From CAZWAP01 sp964632005 (GTDB taxonomy: Bacteria; Planctomycetota; Phycisphaerae; Sedimentisphaerales; Anaerobacaceae), in assembly GCA_964632005.1 (NCBI GenBank), contig CAZWAP010000041.1, positions 1 through 21,007 on the forward strand: a DNA stretch of 21,007 bases, written 5' to 3'. The translations under genes and the position numbers were made by a program. Below, piece by piece: positions 1 through 7,408 of this stretch. The notes beneath the pieces are model-generated. The model was given only the letters and a program-made list of their open reading frames with translations. It was not told where the DNA came from and searched no databases. Position 1 is the first letter of the stretch. Each line of letters starts with the position of its first letter.

Positions 1-368
1 TTACCGGCAAGGAGACGCGGGTCCCCGTCACGCCGCGGGCGGCACGTGGCGTCGGCTGCGTAGAGGCGCCGCGAGGGACGTTGATCCATGACTACGAGAC
101 GGACGAGAAGGGCTTAGTGACCAACGTCAACCTGATTGTGGGTACTACCCACAACAACGCGCCGATAAATATGTCCGTCAAGCAGACCGCAAAGGCCCTT
201 ATCAAGGACGGCAAGTACGACGAGGCGACGCTCGACAAGATCGAGATGGCGATACGTGCCTACGATCCGTGTCTATCGTGTGCGACGCACAAGCTGGATG
301 GGACGATTGCGGTCAAGGTCGAGATTCGTGATTCAAGCGGCAAGGTAATCGAGACTATGGCCAACTGA
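1..368 (+). CDS. [NiFe]-hydrogenase large subunit, group 3 type (3' part only)
   Basis: The reading frame is open from base 3 and ends at TGA 366-368, so the gene runs off the left edge and only its last ~121 codons are present. Seen: an EAPRGTLIHDY stretch, a THNNAPIN stretch and the C-terminal nickel-ligand motif DPCLSCATH. After that His come 25 residues (KLDG... to the stop), which fits the C-terminal peptide removed during maturation. In this family the two Cys of DPCxxC bind Ni-Fe, and the enzyme splits or forms H2. The DPCLSCATH wording resembles group 3 (MvhA/FrhA/HoxH-like) cytoplasmic hydrogenases; the exact subgroup cannot be decided from this fragment. The maturation protease and Rex lie directly downstream on the same strand, which supports an H2/redox role. 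Confidence 0.93.
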   Translation, partial: TGKETRVPVTPRAARGVGCVEAPRGTLIHDYETDEKGLVTNVNLIVGTTHNNAPINMSVKQTAKALIKDGKYDEATLDKIEMAIRAYDPCLSCATHKLDGTIAVKVEIRDSSGKVIETMAN

Positions 369-627
369 GAATGCACTGGCTGTGGGCGGGCATGGGCTTT
401 CGCCGGCGGCACACCTGGCCTGATAGGCGAGGTGGTTGGGGTTTGTAGCGTCATCTGGAAGGCGAGGCAGGCTCATATATGCTGGAGCATCAGCCGTGCG
501 GTGGGTGTTTCGGTTGCAGCAGGACTGCGCGGCGCGGGTGAGGGCTGGCAGTTTAGCTGCGGGAATATGGCTTGCCGGGGCAGGAATTATTGGCGAATTT
601 CATATCGGTTGAGTAGGTTCTCGCTCG

Positions 628-1113
628 ATGGGACCGGCGTGGTACGGCAAGGACATCCTTATCTTAGGTTGCGGCAATGTGCTGTTGGGGGACGACGGGT
701 TTGGGCCGGCCGTTGCCCAGCACCTTTTGCATAATTTTAGTCCGCCCCCCTCGGTCTGTGTCCTGGACGCCGGGACCTCGGTTCGCGAGGTCCTCTTCGA
801 TACGATACTCGCGGCGAGGAAGCCGTCCAAGATCGTCATCGTGGATGCGATGGATTGCGGCCGGCAGCCGGGAGAGGTATTTTCGATCGATATCGACTCC
901 ATACCGGTAGTGAAGCTCGACGACTTCTCGATGCACCAGATCCCCACGTCGAACCTGCTGCGTGAGCTTCGGGACCTTTGTGGGATAGAGGTGGTGGTGG
1001 TTGCTTGCCAGGTAGCCGGGCCCTGCGACAGTGTGAATCCGGGGCTCTCGGGCGCTGTGGAGGCGGCCGTGGAGCGTGCGGCTGAGTTGCTGGCCGCGGA
1101 GCACTTCGCGTAG
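628..1113 (+). CDS. Hydrogenase maturation endopeptidase (HyaD/HycI/FrhD family)
   Basis: 161 residues, the usual size for the family. Seen: the N-terminal GCGNVLLGDDGFGPAV motif (family pattern GxGNxLxxDDGxG), a VDAMD segment around residue 72 and a conserved-looking His in SMHQ around residue 105. In characterised homologues, acidic residues and a His at such places bind the nickel of the immature large subunit. The enzyme then cuts off the C-terminal peptide after the DPCxxCxxH motif. The likely substrate is the hydrogenase subunit that ends 259 bp upstream. The ATG at 628 gives the normal N-terminus, although no clear Shine-Dalgarno precedes it. The 369-627 gap shows no recognisable gene or terminator, so co-transcription with the hydrogenase is possible but not shown. 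Confidence 0.9.
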   Translation: MGPAWYGKDILILGCGNVLLGDDGFGPAVAQHLLHNFSPPPSVCVLDAGTSVREVLFDTILAARKPSKIVIVDAMDCGRQPGEVFSIDIDSIPVVKLDDFSMHQIPTSNLLRELRDLCGIEVVVVACQVAGPCDSVNPGLSGAVEAAVERAAELLAAEHFA

Positions 1114-1171
1114 GGCGGCGCTGTTTTGAGAGGTATTGATTGCAAGGCTGATTTTTGCAGGAAAGGCGGCA

Positions 1172-1795
1172 ATGCGATACCGCAGGATTCCGGATGAGAC
1201 AATAAAGCGGCTGCCCGTGTATCTCAGGGGGGCGATTCGCTTGGCCGAAGAGTCGGTTCGACGTGCTTCCAGCAAGGAACTGGCTGAAGCTGTCGGTGTC
1301 AACCCGTGGCAGATAAGGAAAGATTTCTCTTACTTCGGTGGATTCGGGACCCCTGGTGTGGGGTATGACATCGATAAGCTGATAAGGCAAATCAGAAGGA
1401 TCCTCCGGCTGGATGTTACGCGCCGGGCGGCTCTGGTGGGGGTGGGCAATCTTGGGGCGGCCTTGCTGGCGTTTCCGCGTTTTGCGCTTTACGGTCTTGA
1501 GATAGCCGCAGCTTTCGATATAGACAACAGGAAGATTGGGACGAGGAGAGGCGGTGTTGTGATCGAGGACGTTGCAGGGCTGCAAACAATCAAGCAGCGG
1601 GGTATCGACCTGGGCATCATTACCGTGCCCGGCGGTGCGGCGCAGGAAGTTGCCGATAAGCTCGTGGGTGTCGGCATCAGGGGCATACTGAACTTTTCCT
1701 CCCGATACATAACGGTCCCCCGGACGGTCAAGGTCATCACCATCGACATAGCAATGGATCTGGCCCGGCTGTCTTATTACCTGCCGTCCGGGTGA
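1172..1795 (+). CDS. rex: Redox-sensing transcriptional repressor Rex
   Basis: 207 residues from the ATG at 1172, which has AGGAAAGG at 1159-1166 as a good ribosome-binding site. A TTG at 1136 would add 12 unconserved residues. Seen: an N-terminal winged-helix region (residues ~5-80) opening with IPDETIKRLPVYLRG and containing the KDFSYFGGFGTPGVGY signature, then a Rossmann domain with GVGNLG at ~90-95, and the C-terminal MDLARLSYYL tail. Rex dimers bind NADH versus NAD+ and repress fermentation, hydrogenase and respiration genes when NADH is low. Lying 58 bp after the hydrogenase protease, it probably controls the hydrogenase cluster. No palindromic TTGTGAA-N4-TTCACAA operator was found inside this window; it may sit upstream of the truncated operon. 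Confidence 0.95.
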   Translation: MRYRRIPDETIKRLPVYLRGAIRLAEESVRRASSKELAEAVGVNPWQIRKDFSYFGGFGTPGVGYDIDKLIRQIRRILRLDVTRRAALVGVGNLGAALLAFPRFALYGLEIAAAFDIDNRKIGTRRGGVVIEDVAGLQTIKQRGIDLGIITVPGGAAQEVADKLVGVGIRGILNFSSRYITVPRTVKVITIDIAMDLARLSYYLPSG

Positions 1796-1856
1796 GCGGC
1801 GAGGGGACATTGGTCTGGCTTGGACGGGGCTGGTACCCCCGGGGAAGGGACATAGT

Positions 1857-2396
1857 TTGAACGGCGTGAACGTGGAGATAAAGGCGCGATGTCACGACGT
1901 GAAAAGTATCAGGGCGATTCTGCGAAAGAAGAGAGCCCGGTTCGAGGGCACCGATCATCAGGTTGACACGTATTTCAAGGTTGCCTCGGGCCGGTTGAAA
2001 CTTCGCTGCGGCGATATTGAGAACTCGCTGATCTTCTACAACAGGCCTGACCGCGCTGGCCCCAGGAAATCGCGGGTCAGCCTTTGCAGGCTCAAACCTT
2101 CCCCGGAGTTGCACGATGTTCTGGCCAAGGCGCTCGGCGTACTCGCGGTGGTCCGCAAGCGGCGCGAGATCTATTTCATCGATAATGTCAAGTTCCACAT
2201 CGACGAGGTGGAGGACCTGGGCTGTTTTGTCGAGGTCGAGGCGAGCGATGCTTCCGGCCGAATCAAAGAGGAGGTGCTCACCGCGCAAGCCCGTCAGTAC
2301 GTAGAACTATTCGGTATTACCGATGGCGACCTCGTTGCCTGTTCGTACAGCGATATGATCGTCCAGCTGAAGACGGGCCCGGCATCTTCGAGATAA
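1857..2396 (+). CDS. CYTH-domain protein (class IV adenylate cyclase-like)
   Basis: 179 residues starting at TTG 1857, supported by GGGGAAGGGA at 1841-1850. Seen: an N-terminal VEIKARC (the ExExK-type CYTH signature), HQVDTYF, GRLKLR, a YNRPDRAGPRKS stretch and VVRKRREIYFIDNVKFHIDEVEDLG, with a further acidic FVEVEAS strand. These alternating basic and acidic beta strands line the tunnel of the triphosphate tunnel metalloenzyme fold, which binds a triphosphate and divalent metals. Family members include CyaB adenylate cyclases, thiamine triphosphatases and inorganic triphosphatases, and sequence alone does not choose between them. The HQVDTYF to RRPDxxGPK pattern is the one usually labelled class IV adenylate cyclase in bacteria. 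It starts 61 bp after rex; whether the two are linked is unclear. Confidence 0.85.
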   Translation: MNGVNVEIKARCHDVKSIRAILRKKRARFEGTDHQVDTYFKVASGRLKLRCGDIENSLIFYNRPDRAGPRKSRVSLCRLKPSPELHDVLAKALGVLAVVRKRREIYFIDNVKFHIDEVEDLGCFVEVEASDASGRIKEEVLTAQARQYVELFGITDGDLVACSYSDMIVQLKTGPASSR

Positions 2397-2462
2397 TCCT
2401 TGCTGGGGGGATCGCGCTAGGCCGGTTTTCTGGCTCTATCGTTGTCGAAGTTTCCTATAGAC

Positions 2463-2501
2463 GGGGCGTGCCGAGTCGGCATTTTCGCGGGGGGCGTGCC
2501 G
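2463..2501 (+). repeat. 11-bp direct repeat in an intergenic gap
   Basis: GGGGCGTGCCG occurs at 2463-2473 and again at 2491-2501, a 28-bp period, in the 166-bp gap between the CYTH gene and the membrane sulfatase-fold gene. No function is evident. It could be a regulator site pair or chance in GC-rich DNA. Confidence 0.5.
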
Positions 2502-2562
2502 GGATGCGGGCTGTCCCTGAGGTGAGCCTGCCGTCCGACCGGCTTGCTTTGCTGCGGTAGGT

Positions 2563-4530
2563 TTGGTAACCTCGGATGGTATGCATAGCAGCCGAGCACA
2601 GAAAGAACACCGGGCCGGTGGTTTACGTCTTGTCCGCCGGCTGTACGGTGCCCTGGCACCTCGAGCCTACAGTGTCAGTATGTTTGCGGCCCTGTTTTGC
2701 GTTCTTGCCGTGAAGCTTTTCCAGGCTTGGCGTATCAGCAAGTTCGGGGAATACTACCGCTGGATTCTGTCGGACATCTCCTTGCTGCTGCTGGTGGAGC
2801 TTCTTTTGGTGCTTATCTACTTCAGGTGGCCTCGAAAGTGGGTCTTCCGGACGATTACGGTGGTCGCGGCGATTTTCTGTATCTGGTCTGTCATATACGC
2901 TGGTTACCTGATAAGGATGGGCACACAGGTCTTGCCCAGGGTGCTTCTGCCGCTGGTTCGTGACCCTATCAACGCCTGCCGTATGATATGCGGCAATCTT
3001 ATCAAGGCGCCGGTAGCCTCGGTCCTCCTGTTGGGGCCTGGCCTTGTTGTGCTGGTGTTTTTGTTCTGTGTTTTGGTCAGGCCGCCCCTGCGGCCTTACG
3101 ATCGTAGGCGATTTGGCATAAGGGTCGGTCTGTGTCTGACTGTCGCGCTTGGTGCTACTCTTGCCCGGCCTTTTTTGGGGACCGGCGGCTCTGCGTATGC
3201 TCATAATCCCCATGCCAGGGCCATCGTGAGCCTTTTCTACCCACCTCTGGCCGAGTCGAAGCGCCGTCTTCCACTCGCCGAGCAGGTCAGGGTCGTCCGC
3301 GTGCGGGACGCGCCCAAGTATAATGTGGTCATCGTGATTCTGGAGGGCGTTCAGTACGCGTACACTTCGCTGGCGGGGGCAGGTGGCGACCTTACTCCGT
3401 ACCTGGCTGGTCTGGCTGCTGACGGCATGGAGTTTACCAATGCGCGTGCGACCGTCACGCACACGACCAAGGCGCTTTTCGCCCTGCTGACGGGGCGCTA
3501 TCCGTCGGCCTCGGAGGACCTGGCCGAGGCGGTCCCGGCCGTCACGCCTTACGCAAGCATCGCGACCATTCTCGAGAGGCAGTCTGGCTACCGCACGGCC
3601 TTTTTCCAGTCGGCCCGCGGTGACTTTGAGTCGCGGCCGGGCCTGATCCATAACCTCGGATTCGAAAAGTTCTGGGCCAGGGATGACCTTGGCGACCCGA
3701 ACCACTACATCTACTATCTGGCCTGTGACGAGTTTGCGATGATCGACCCCATCGTTGAATGGATCGGGCAGGAGGACAAGCCTTTTTTGTTGACGGTCCT
3801 TTGTTCGGTTACGCACGATCCTTACGATGTGCCCGAGTGGTTCGGGGAGCGGGCTGACGAGCCGGTCGATCGTTACCGCCAGACTGTTCGCTACACCGAC
3901 GCTTTCCTCAGAGAGCTCAACGCAAGACTGGCAGTTATGGGCTTTGATAAGAGCACAATATTTTGCGTTGTCGGGGACCACGGTGAGGCGTTCGGCGAAC
4001 ACGGGCTTTTTGGCCACGACCAGATTGCCTTCGACGAGGCGTTGCGGATCCCGTTTTGTCTGCGTGCGCCGGGCCTGGTGGCCGCGGGCACAAAAGTTAC
4101 GCAGCCGGCAAGCTCGATCGACCTGACACCCACGCTGCTGAGTTTGCTCGGTTTCGATGTGCAAGGGGCCGGTTTCGACGGCGTGAACCTGCTGGGGAGT
4201 ATAGCGGGCGACCGGGCGGTTTACTTTTCCGGGTGGGTGCGGGAGGGGCCGAGCGGCTTCGTCAAAGGTGGTCGAAAATTCGTCTACGATCCGATTGAGA
4301 AAGTCGTTTTCCTCTACAATCTGGTGGCCGATCCAAAAGAGCTCAACCCGCTGCAACTTCCAGAAAAACAGGCCGAGCGAATCGCAGAGCAGATCATGGG
4401 CTGGCGTAGGACCACCATTTTTCAGCTTACCAGAAAGGAGCCGGGCGAGGAAATCCTCTTCGGGCGCTGGCGTGTCTGGTGGAAGAGCCGTATTTTTGTC
4501 AAGACGAAGTATGAGGACGAGCAGCTATAA
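2563..4530 (+). CDS. Membrane LTA-synthase-like / sulfatase-fold enzyme
   Basis: Up to 655 residues. Seen: about five hydrophobic segments in the first ~205 residues (roughly 38-56, 70-88, 95-115, 150-172, 187-203), then a large domain of the alkaline phosphatase/sulfatase superfamily. Probable metal/catalytic residues are E261 (VVIVILEGV), a Thr in ATVTHTTKALFALLTGRYP (~301-302) and D472-H473 (VVGDHGEAFGEHG). This matches the Glu/Thr/Asp/His set of LtaS-type phosphotransferases; the CxPxR formylglycine motif of true sulfatases is absent. The architecture suggests a plasma-membrane enzyme with its catalytic domain outside, moving or removing phospho-alcohol groups on lipid or glycan. The start is uncertain: TTG 2563 (used here) or ATG 2581, neither with a strong ribosome-binding site. 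The substrate is unknown. Confidence 0.85.
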   Translation: MVTSDGMHSSRAQKEHRAGGLRLVRRLYGALAPRAYSVSMFAALFCVLAVKLFQAWRISKFGEYYRWILSDISLLLLVELLLVLIYFRWPRKWVFRTITVVAAIFCIWSVIYAGYLIRMGTQVLPRVLLPLVRDPINACRMICGNLIKAPVASVLLLGPGLVVLVFLFCVLVRPPLRPYDRRRFGIRVGLCLTVALGATLARPFLGTGGSAYAHNPHARAIVSLFYPPLAESKRRLPLAEQVRVVRVRDAPKYNVVIVILEGVQYAYTSLAGAGGDLTPYLAGLAADGMEFTNARATVTHTTKALFALLTGRYPSASEDLAEAVPAVTPYASIATILERQSGYRTAFFQSARGDFESRPGLIHNLGFEKFWARDDLGDPNHYIYYLACDEFAMIDPIVEWIGQEDKPFLLTVLCSVTHDPYDVPEWFGERADEPVDRYRQTVRYTDAFLRELNARLAVMGFDKSTIFCVVGDHGEAFGEHGLFGHDQIAFDEALRIPFCLRAPGLVAAGTKVTQPASSIDLTPTLLSLLGFDVQGAGFDGVNLLGSIAGDRAVYFSGWVREGPSGFVKGGRKFVYDPIEKVVFLYNLVADPKELNPLQLPEKQAERIAEQIMGWRRTTIFQLTRKEPGEEILFGRWRVWWKSRIFVKTKYEDEQL

Positions 4531-4534
4531 GGCA

Positions 4535-4587
4535 CGGCCGCGTAAGCATTGTCGGCCGAATGCCGCTACGCAGGGGATTCTTTTTTT
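4535..4587 (+). terminator. Possible terminator after the LTA-synthase-like gene
   Basis: CGGCCG at 4535-4540 can pair with CGGCCG at 4553-4558 (12-nt loop) four bases after the stop codon, and a T-rich run follows at 4579-4587. The U-tract is about 20 nt from the stem, further than in a canonical intrinsic terminator. Confidence 0.3.
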
Positions 4588-4871
4588 CGTCAGCCACGTT
4601 GCTTTTTGTAAACACGCGTGTCTGTGGCCGGTAACCATTGCGTCTACAGACCATTTGGGGGTGAACATAGGATGGATGGGCACATTCGGCGTTGACAATG
4701 GGCAACGTGCTGTCAGAGGGTGACCTCCGCCTGCCGGGACCAGGCTCAATCAAAAATCTGTGCTAATTGCTTAGGGCGCGAAGACTTAGAGCATCATACG
4801 ATAGTTTGGCCGGTGGATACGCCGGGTTGGCACAGCCGTTGCGATAGTTATCCGCTTGGCTGATGAGATAA
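4588..4871. other. Intergenic stretch, no gene recognised
   Basis: No convincing reading frame is seen on either strand. The stretch contains a 10-bp palindrome ACACGCGTGT at 4612-4621, an isolated TTGACA at 4693-4698 without a matching -10, and a neat 6-bp hairpin, CCGGTG 4810-4815 with CGCCGG 4820-4825 and a GATA loop. GTTATC 4847-4852 can pair with GATAAC 4867-4872. Together with the hairpins that follow, it may be the body of a structured RNA. Confidence 0.4.
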
Positions 4872-4929
4872 CGGGCGGACGGCCTAAAAACGTTTGCCTT
4901 GGAGGAGGATTTTGTCCGCCCGATTTTTT
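4872..4929 (+). terminator. Terminator-like hairpin upstream of thiE (first of two)
   Basis: CGGGCGGAC at 4872-4880 and GTCCGCCCG at 4914-4922 are a perfect 9-bp inverted repeat with a 33-nt spacer, followed directly by ATTTTTT (4923-4929). The spacer has a smaller GGC/GCC pairing option. This has the form of an intrinsic terminator or attenuator read on the + strand. It lies ~180 bp before the ThiD2-ThiE start. Confidence 0.5.
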
Positions 4930-4973
4930 GCGATCAGTCAGAGTCGGTTTGACCGGCTTTGTTCACGATATAG

Positions 4974-5018
4974 GGCAGGGTCGTGGCGGAGGAGGAACGG
5001 CCCTGCCGCGTTTTTTTT
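4974..5018 (+). terminator. Terminator-like hairpin upstream of thiE (second of two)
   Basis: GGCAGGG at 4974-4980 pairs with CCCTGCC at 5001-5007 (20-nt loop containing GGAGGAGGAA), followed by GCG and eight T at 5011-5018. An alternative AGGGC/GCCCT pairing is mutually exclusive with part of this stem. Two such structures in tandem before one gene suggest either termination of a short upstream RNA or conditional read-through. Confidence 0.5.
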
Positions 5019-5090
5019 GCCGCGGGAGAGATTCCACCACACTGTTAGGCCGGTGTAAGATTTGGCCTACTCCAACTGCTTCTTGAATCG

Positions 5091-5096
5091 TATAAT
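5091..5096 (+). promoter_or_regulatory. Possible -10 box for thiE (near-leaderless)
   Basis: A perfect TATAAT sits 10 nt upstream of the ThiD2-ThiE ATG, so transcription from it would begin almost at the start codon. No good -35 hexamer is visible 16-18 bp upstream, and no Shine-Dalgarno lies between the box and the ATG. Confidence 0.35.
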
Positions 5097-5106
5097 CGGG
5101 CGTGCT

Positions 5107-6162
5107 ATGCAGCGCGCGATCTACAGAATCATCGATGCGAACTTCAACCGCGGCCGTGAGGCACTTCGCGTGATCGAGGAATTCTGCCGTTTCGGCCTTA
5201 ATTCTGAGCGACTTACCGCTCGGGCGAAGCAACTGCGGCACGAGTTGTCTGCGGCCATAAACAAGTTGGACAGCTTGGGGCTGATTGTCTGCCGGGACGC
5301 CGCTGGCGATGTAGGCGCGTGCAGGACGGCGGACAGCCAGCTTGCCCGAAGGGACTTGAAAGACGCGTTTACCGCGGGCTGCAAGCGTCTTACCGAGGCC
5401 CTACGGGTGCTGGCTGAGACCGTGCAGACCCAGGATGTGCTGCTGGCCGAGAAGCTGGAGGCGCTTCGATTTGCCGCTTACGAGCTCGAGAAAGACATCG
5501 TTGTCTTCGGCGAGCCAGCCGAGAAGTTTAAGCGTGTCGGGCTGTACGTGATCATAACGAGCGATCTGCCGGCCGAGATAATCTCGCTGGGGGTCAAGTG
5601 CGCTGGGGCCGGCGCCGATTGCCTCCAGTTGCGGGCCAAGGGTATGCCGGATCGCAGCTTGTTTGCCGTTGCCGAGGAGTTTGTGCGGATCTGCAGGGAT
5701 GCGAACGTCGTGTCGATTATCAACGACCGTGCCGATATCGCCGTTGCCGCAGGTGCCGACGGTGTTCATCTGGGACAGGAGGATCTGGGTGCGGGGCAGG
5801 TCCGCAAGCTCCAGGCCAGCCCTCTTATCATTGGTATAAGCACGCATTCGCCGGGCCAATTGGTTACTGCCTGCGCTAAGCTTCCCACGTACGTTTCACT
5901 GGGTCCGGTCTTCGCCACGGATACCAAGCCGTCGGCCGTGCCGGTGGGCCTGGAGTATGTCAGGGCTGGAGTAAAGCAGCTTGAAGGTACTGGCATTGCC
6001 GCCGTGGCGGTCGGCGGGATTGGGCCGGACGATGTTGGGGGCGTTCTCGAGGCCGGTGCGGATTGCATTGCAGTCTGCTCGGCGGTCACACGTGCGAAAG
6101 ACCCCGCCGCGGCCTGTCGCAGTTTTAGAGAGAGGATCGATGCCGCGAGGCAAGAGGAGTAA
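5107..6162 (+). CDS. thiE: Thiamine-phosphate synthase with N-terminal ThiD2 domain
   Basis: 351 residues from ATG 5107; a TTG at 5062 would add 15 unconserved residues. Residues ~1-135 start with IYRIIDANFNRGREALRVIEEF and match the ThiD2 family, proposed as a monofunctional HMP-phosphate kinase. Residues ~145-345 are a ThiE TIM barrel: YVIITSD, LQLRAKG, IINDRADIAVAAGADGVHLGQEDL, IIGISTHS, YVSLGPVFATDTK and VAVGGIGPDDV, with the expected diphosphate- and metal-binding positions present. ThiE joins HMP-PP and thiazole phosphate to thiamine phosphate in the cytoplasm, so the fusion could carry out two consecutive steps. No TPP riboswitch (CUGAGA, ACCUGAUCUGGAUAAU-like) is seen upstream, only the two terminator-like hairpins. 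The fused layout is typical of Planctomycetota and some other phyla. Confidence 0.93.
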   Translation: MQRAIYRIIDANFNRGREALRVIEEFCRFGLNSERLTARAKQLRHELSAAINKLDSLGLIVCRDAAGDVGACRTADSQLARRDLKDAFTAGCKRLTEALRVLAETVQTQDVLLAEKLEALRFAAYELEKDIVVFGEPAEKFKRVGLYVIITSDLPAEIISLGVKCAGAGADCLQLRAKGMPDRSLFAVAEEFVRICRDANVVSIINDRADIAVAAGADGVHLGQEDLGAGQVRKLQASPLIIGISTHSPGQLVTACAKLPTYVSLGPVFATDTKPSAVPVGLEYVRAGVKQLEGTGIAAVAVGGIGPDDVGGVLEAGADCIAVCSAVTRAKDPAAACRSFRERIDAARQEE

Positions 6163-6260
6163 ACACAGCTTATCGCTGCGACGGACCCTGGCTGGCGTTG
6201 CCTGGGGCAACCTGGTAGTCATAGAGTATTAGCTGAAGGTTTCTGATTTGGAGATTTACA

Positions 6261-7376
6261 ATGGCGCAGGCAAGCAAGGGGGCTTTCTTGTGTGCAAGAG
6301 TGGTCGCGCTCTGGGCGGTGTTGCTTGTTTTCTCGGTGGGCGATGGTCTGGGGATAGATGCGGTTGGGCTGGAGCCGGAGGTGCCGCGGCGGGTGATGAC
6401 CTTTTACTATCCGTGGTACGGCATACCTGATGGGCCTGGCGGTGCGGGCAGGATGGTCCACTGGCGCCAGGTCGACCCGGCCAAGAGGGACATCGCCGCC
6501 AGCACGCACTACCCCACCCTCGGCGCCTACGATTCGCACGATGCCAAGTTGATCGAGCAACACTGCAAATGGGCCGTCGGTGCGGGCATCGATACGTTTA
6601 TCGTGAGCTGGTGGGGCCACGGCAGCTATTCTGACCGGGCGATGAAAGTGATTCTCGACGGCTGCCACAGACACAAGCTCAAGGTATGCATATACTACGA
6701 GACCGTCCCCCGGCCGCAGACCGCCGAGAGTGCCGTGAGGGATATTCTCAAGGTGCTCGAGAAATACGCTCGGCATAAGGCCTACCTCAAGGTCGCCGGT
6801 CAGCCGGTGGTCTTTGTCTATGGGCGGACCCTTCGCGAGATCGGGCTTGATGAGTGGGCCCGTGCAGCCAAGCTCCTGGATGAACGGTATCGTGGTGGCG
6901 TCGCGCTGATAGGGGATCGGTTCAAAGCCGATGCGGCGGCCGTCTTCGACGGCTTGCATACCTACAATATCGCCGGTGCACTCAGAGACAAGGGCCTGGC
7001 CGAAGTCCGCGAGTGGGTATCGCGGACGTACCCTTCCTGGGTGAAACTGGCGGAGCGCGCCGGCAAGATCAGTACCGTCACGGTGATCCCCGGCTACGAC
7101 GATACCAAGATTCGCAAGCCCGGCCTGGTGGTCCGGCGATTCGGCGGCGAGCTGTACCGCGTGCAGTGGCAGGCCGCTATCGCGGCGAAGCCCCGATGGA
7201 TTCTGATCACCAGCTTCAACGAGTGGCACGAGGGCAGCGAGATTGAGCCCTCGTTCGAGCACGGGAAGCTTTACCTGGAGCTGACGGCCGAGTTCGCCGG
7301 ACGCTTCAAGGCCGGCTCGCGCGCCGTCCCGCGGCGACCGGAGCTCTCGGCCGACGAAACTGGCCTGCGCAAGTAA
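6261..7376 (+). CDS. Secreted GH99-like endo-mannosidase/mannanase family protein
   Basis: 371 residues from ATG 6261, with GGAG at 6250-6253 as ribosome-binding site. Seen: a Sec-type signal peptide (hydrophobic residues ~9-28, no clear lipobox), then MTFYYPWYG (~46-54), DTFIVSWWGHG (~111-121), KVCIYYE and, near the C-terminus, ITSFNEWHEGSEIEPS. The EWHE motif (E321 and E324) matches the catalytic Glu pair of GH99 endo-alpha-mannosidases/mannanases, which act through a 1,2-anhydro-sugar intermediate. The protein is thus probably exported and cuts alpha-mannan-like or related glycans. Length fits the family. It stands alone: the following gene converges on it, and thiE upstream is unrelated. 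Membership of the wider GH99/GH71-like clan is firmer than the exact substrate. Confidence 0.85.
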   Translation: MAQASKGAFLCARVVALWAVLLVFSVGDGLGIDAVGLEPEVPRRVMTFYYPWYGIPDGPGGAGRMVHWRQVDPAKRDIAASTHYPTLGAYDSHDAKLIEQHCKWAVGAGIDTFIVSWWGHGSYSDRAMKVILDGCHRHKLKVCIYYETVPRPQTAESAVRDILKVLEKYARHKAYLKVAGQPVVFVYGRTLREIGLDEWARAAKLLDERYRGGVALIGDRFKADAAAVFDGLHTYNIAGALRDKGLAEVREWVSRTYPSWVKLAERAGKISTVTVIPGYDDTKIRKPGLVVRRFGGELYRVQWQAAIAAKPRWILITSFNEWHEGSEIEPSFEHGKLYLELTAEFAGRFKAGSRAVPRRPELSADETGLRK

Positions 7377-7408
7377 TCGGCCGGGCGGTCTTGCGCATTT
7401 CGGCCGAT
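7376..7408. terminator. Shared hairpin between convergent genes
   Basis: ATCGGCCG at 7376-7383 and CGGCCGAT at 7401-7408 form a perfect 8-bp stem with a 17-nt loop. The left arm begins on the last base of the GH99 stop codon and the right arm ends on the last base of the opposing gene's stop codon. There is no U-tract, so termination efficiency is uncertain, but the position suits a bidirectional transcription barrier. Confidence 0.5.

Noticed and set aside
369..627. Small gene between hydrogenase and its protease
   Set aside because: Short frames here have no ribosome-binding site, motif or plausible composition.
836..1810. 324-codon open frame on the - strand
   Set aside because: It is antisense to the hydrogenase protease and rex, both unmistakable, and is low-complexity Arg/Pro-rich.
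2623..4356. 577-codon open frame on the - strand
   Set aside because: It lies wholly inside the membrane sulfatase-fold gene on the opposite strand, has no recognisable motif and is a by-product of GC-rich codon use.
4740..5106. TPP riboswitch before thiE
   Set aside because: The conserved CUGAGA and ACCUGAUCUGGAUAAU-like cores are absent; only generic hairpins are found.
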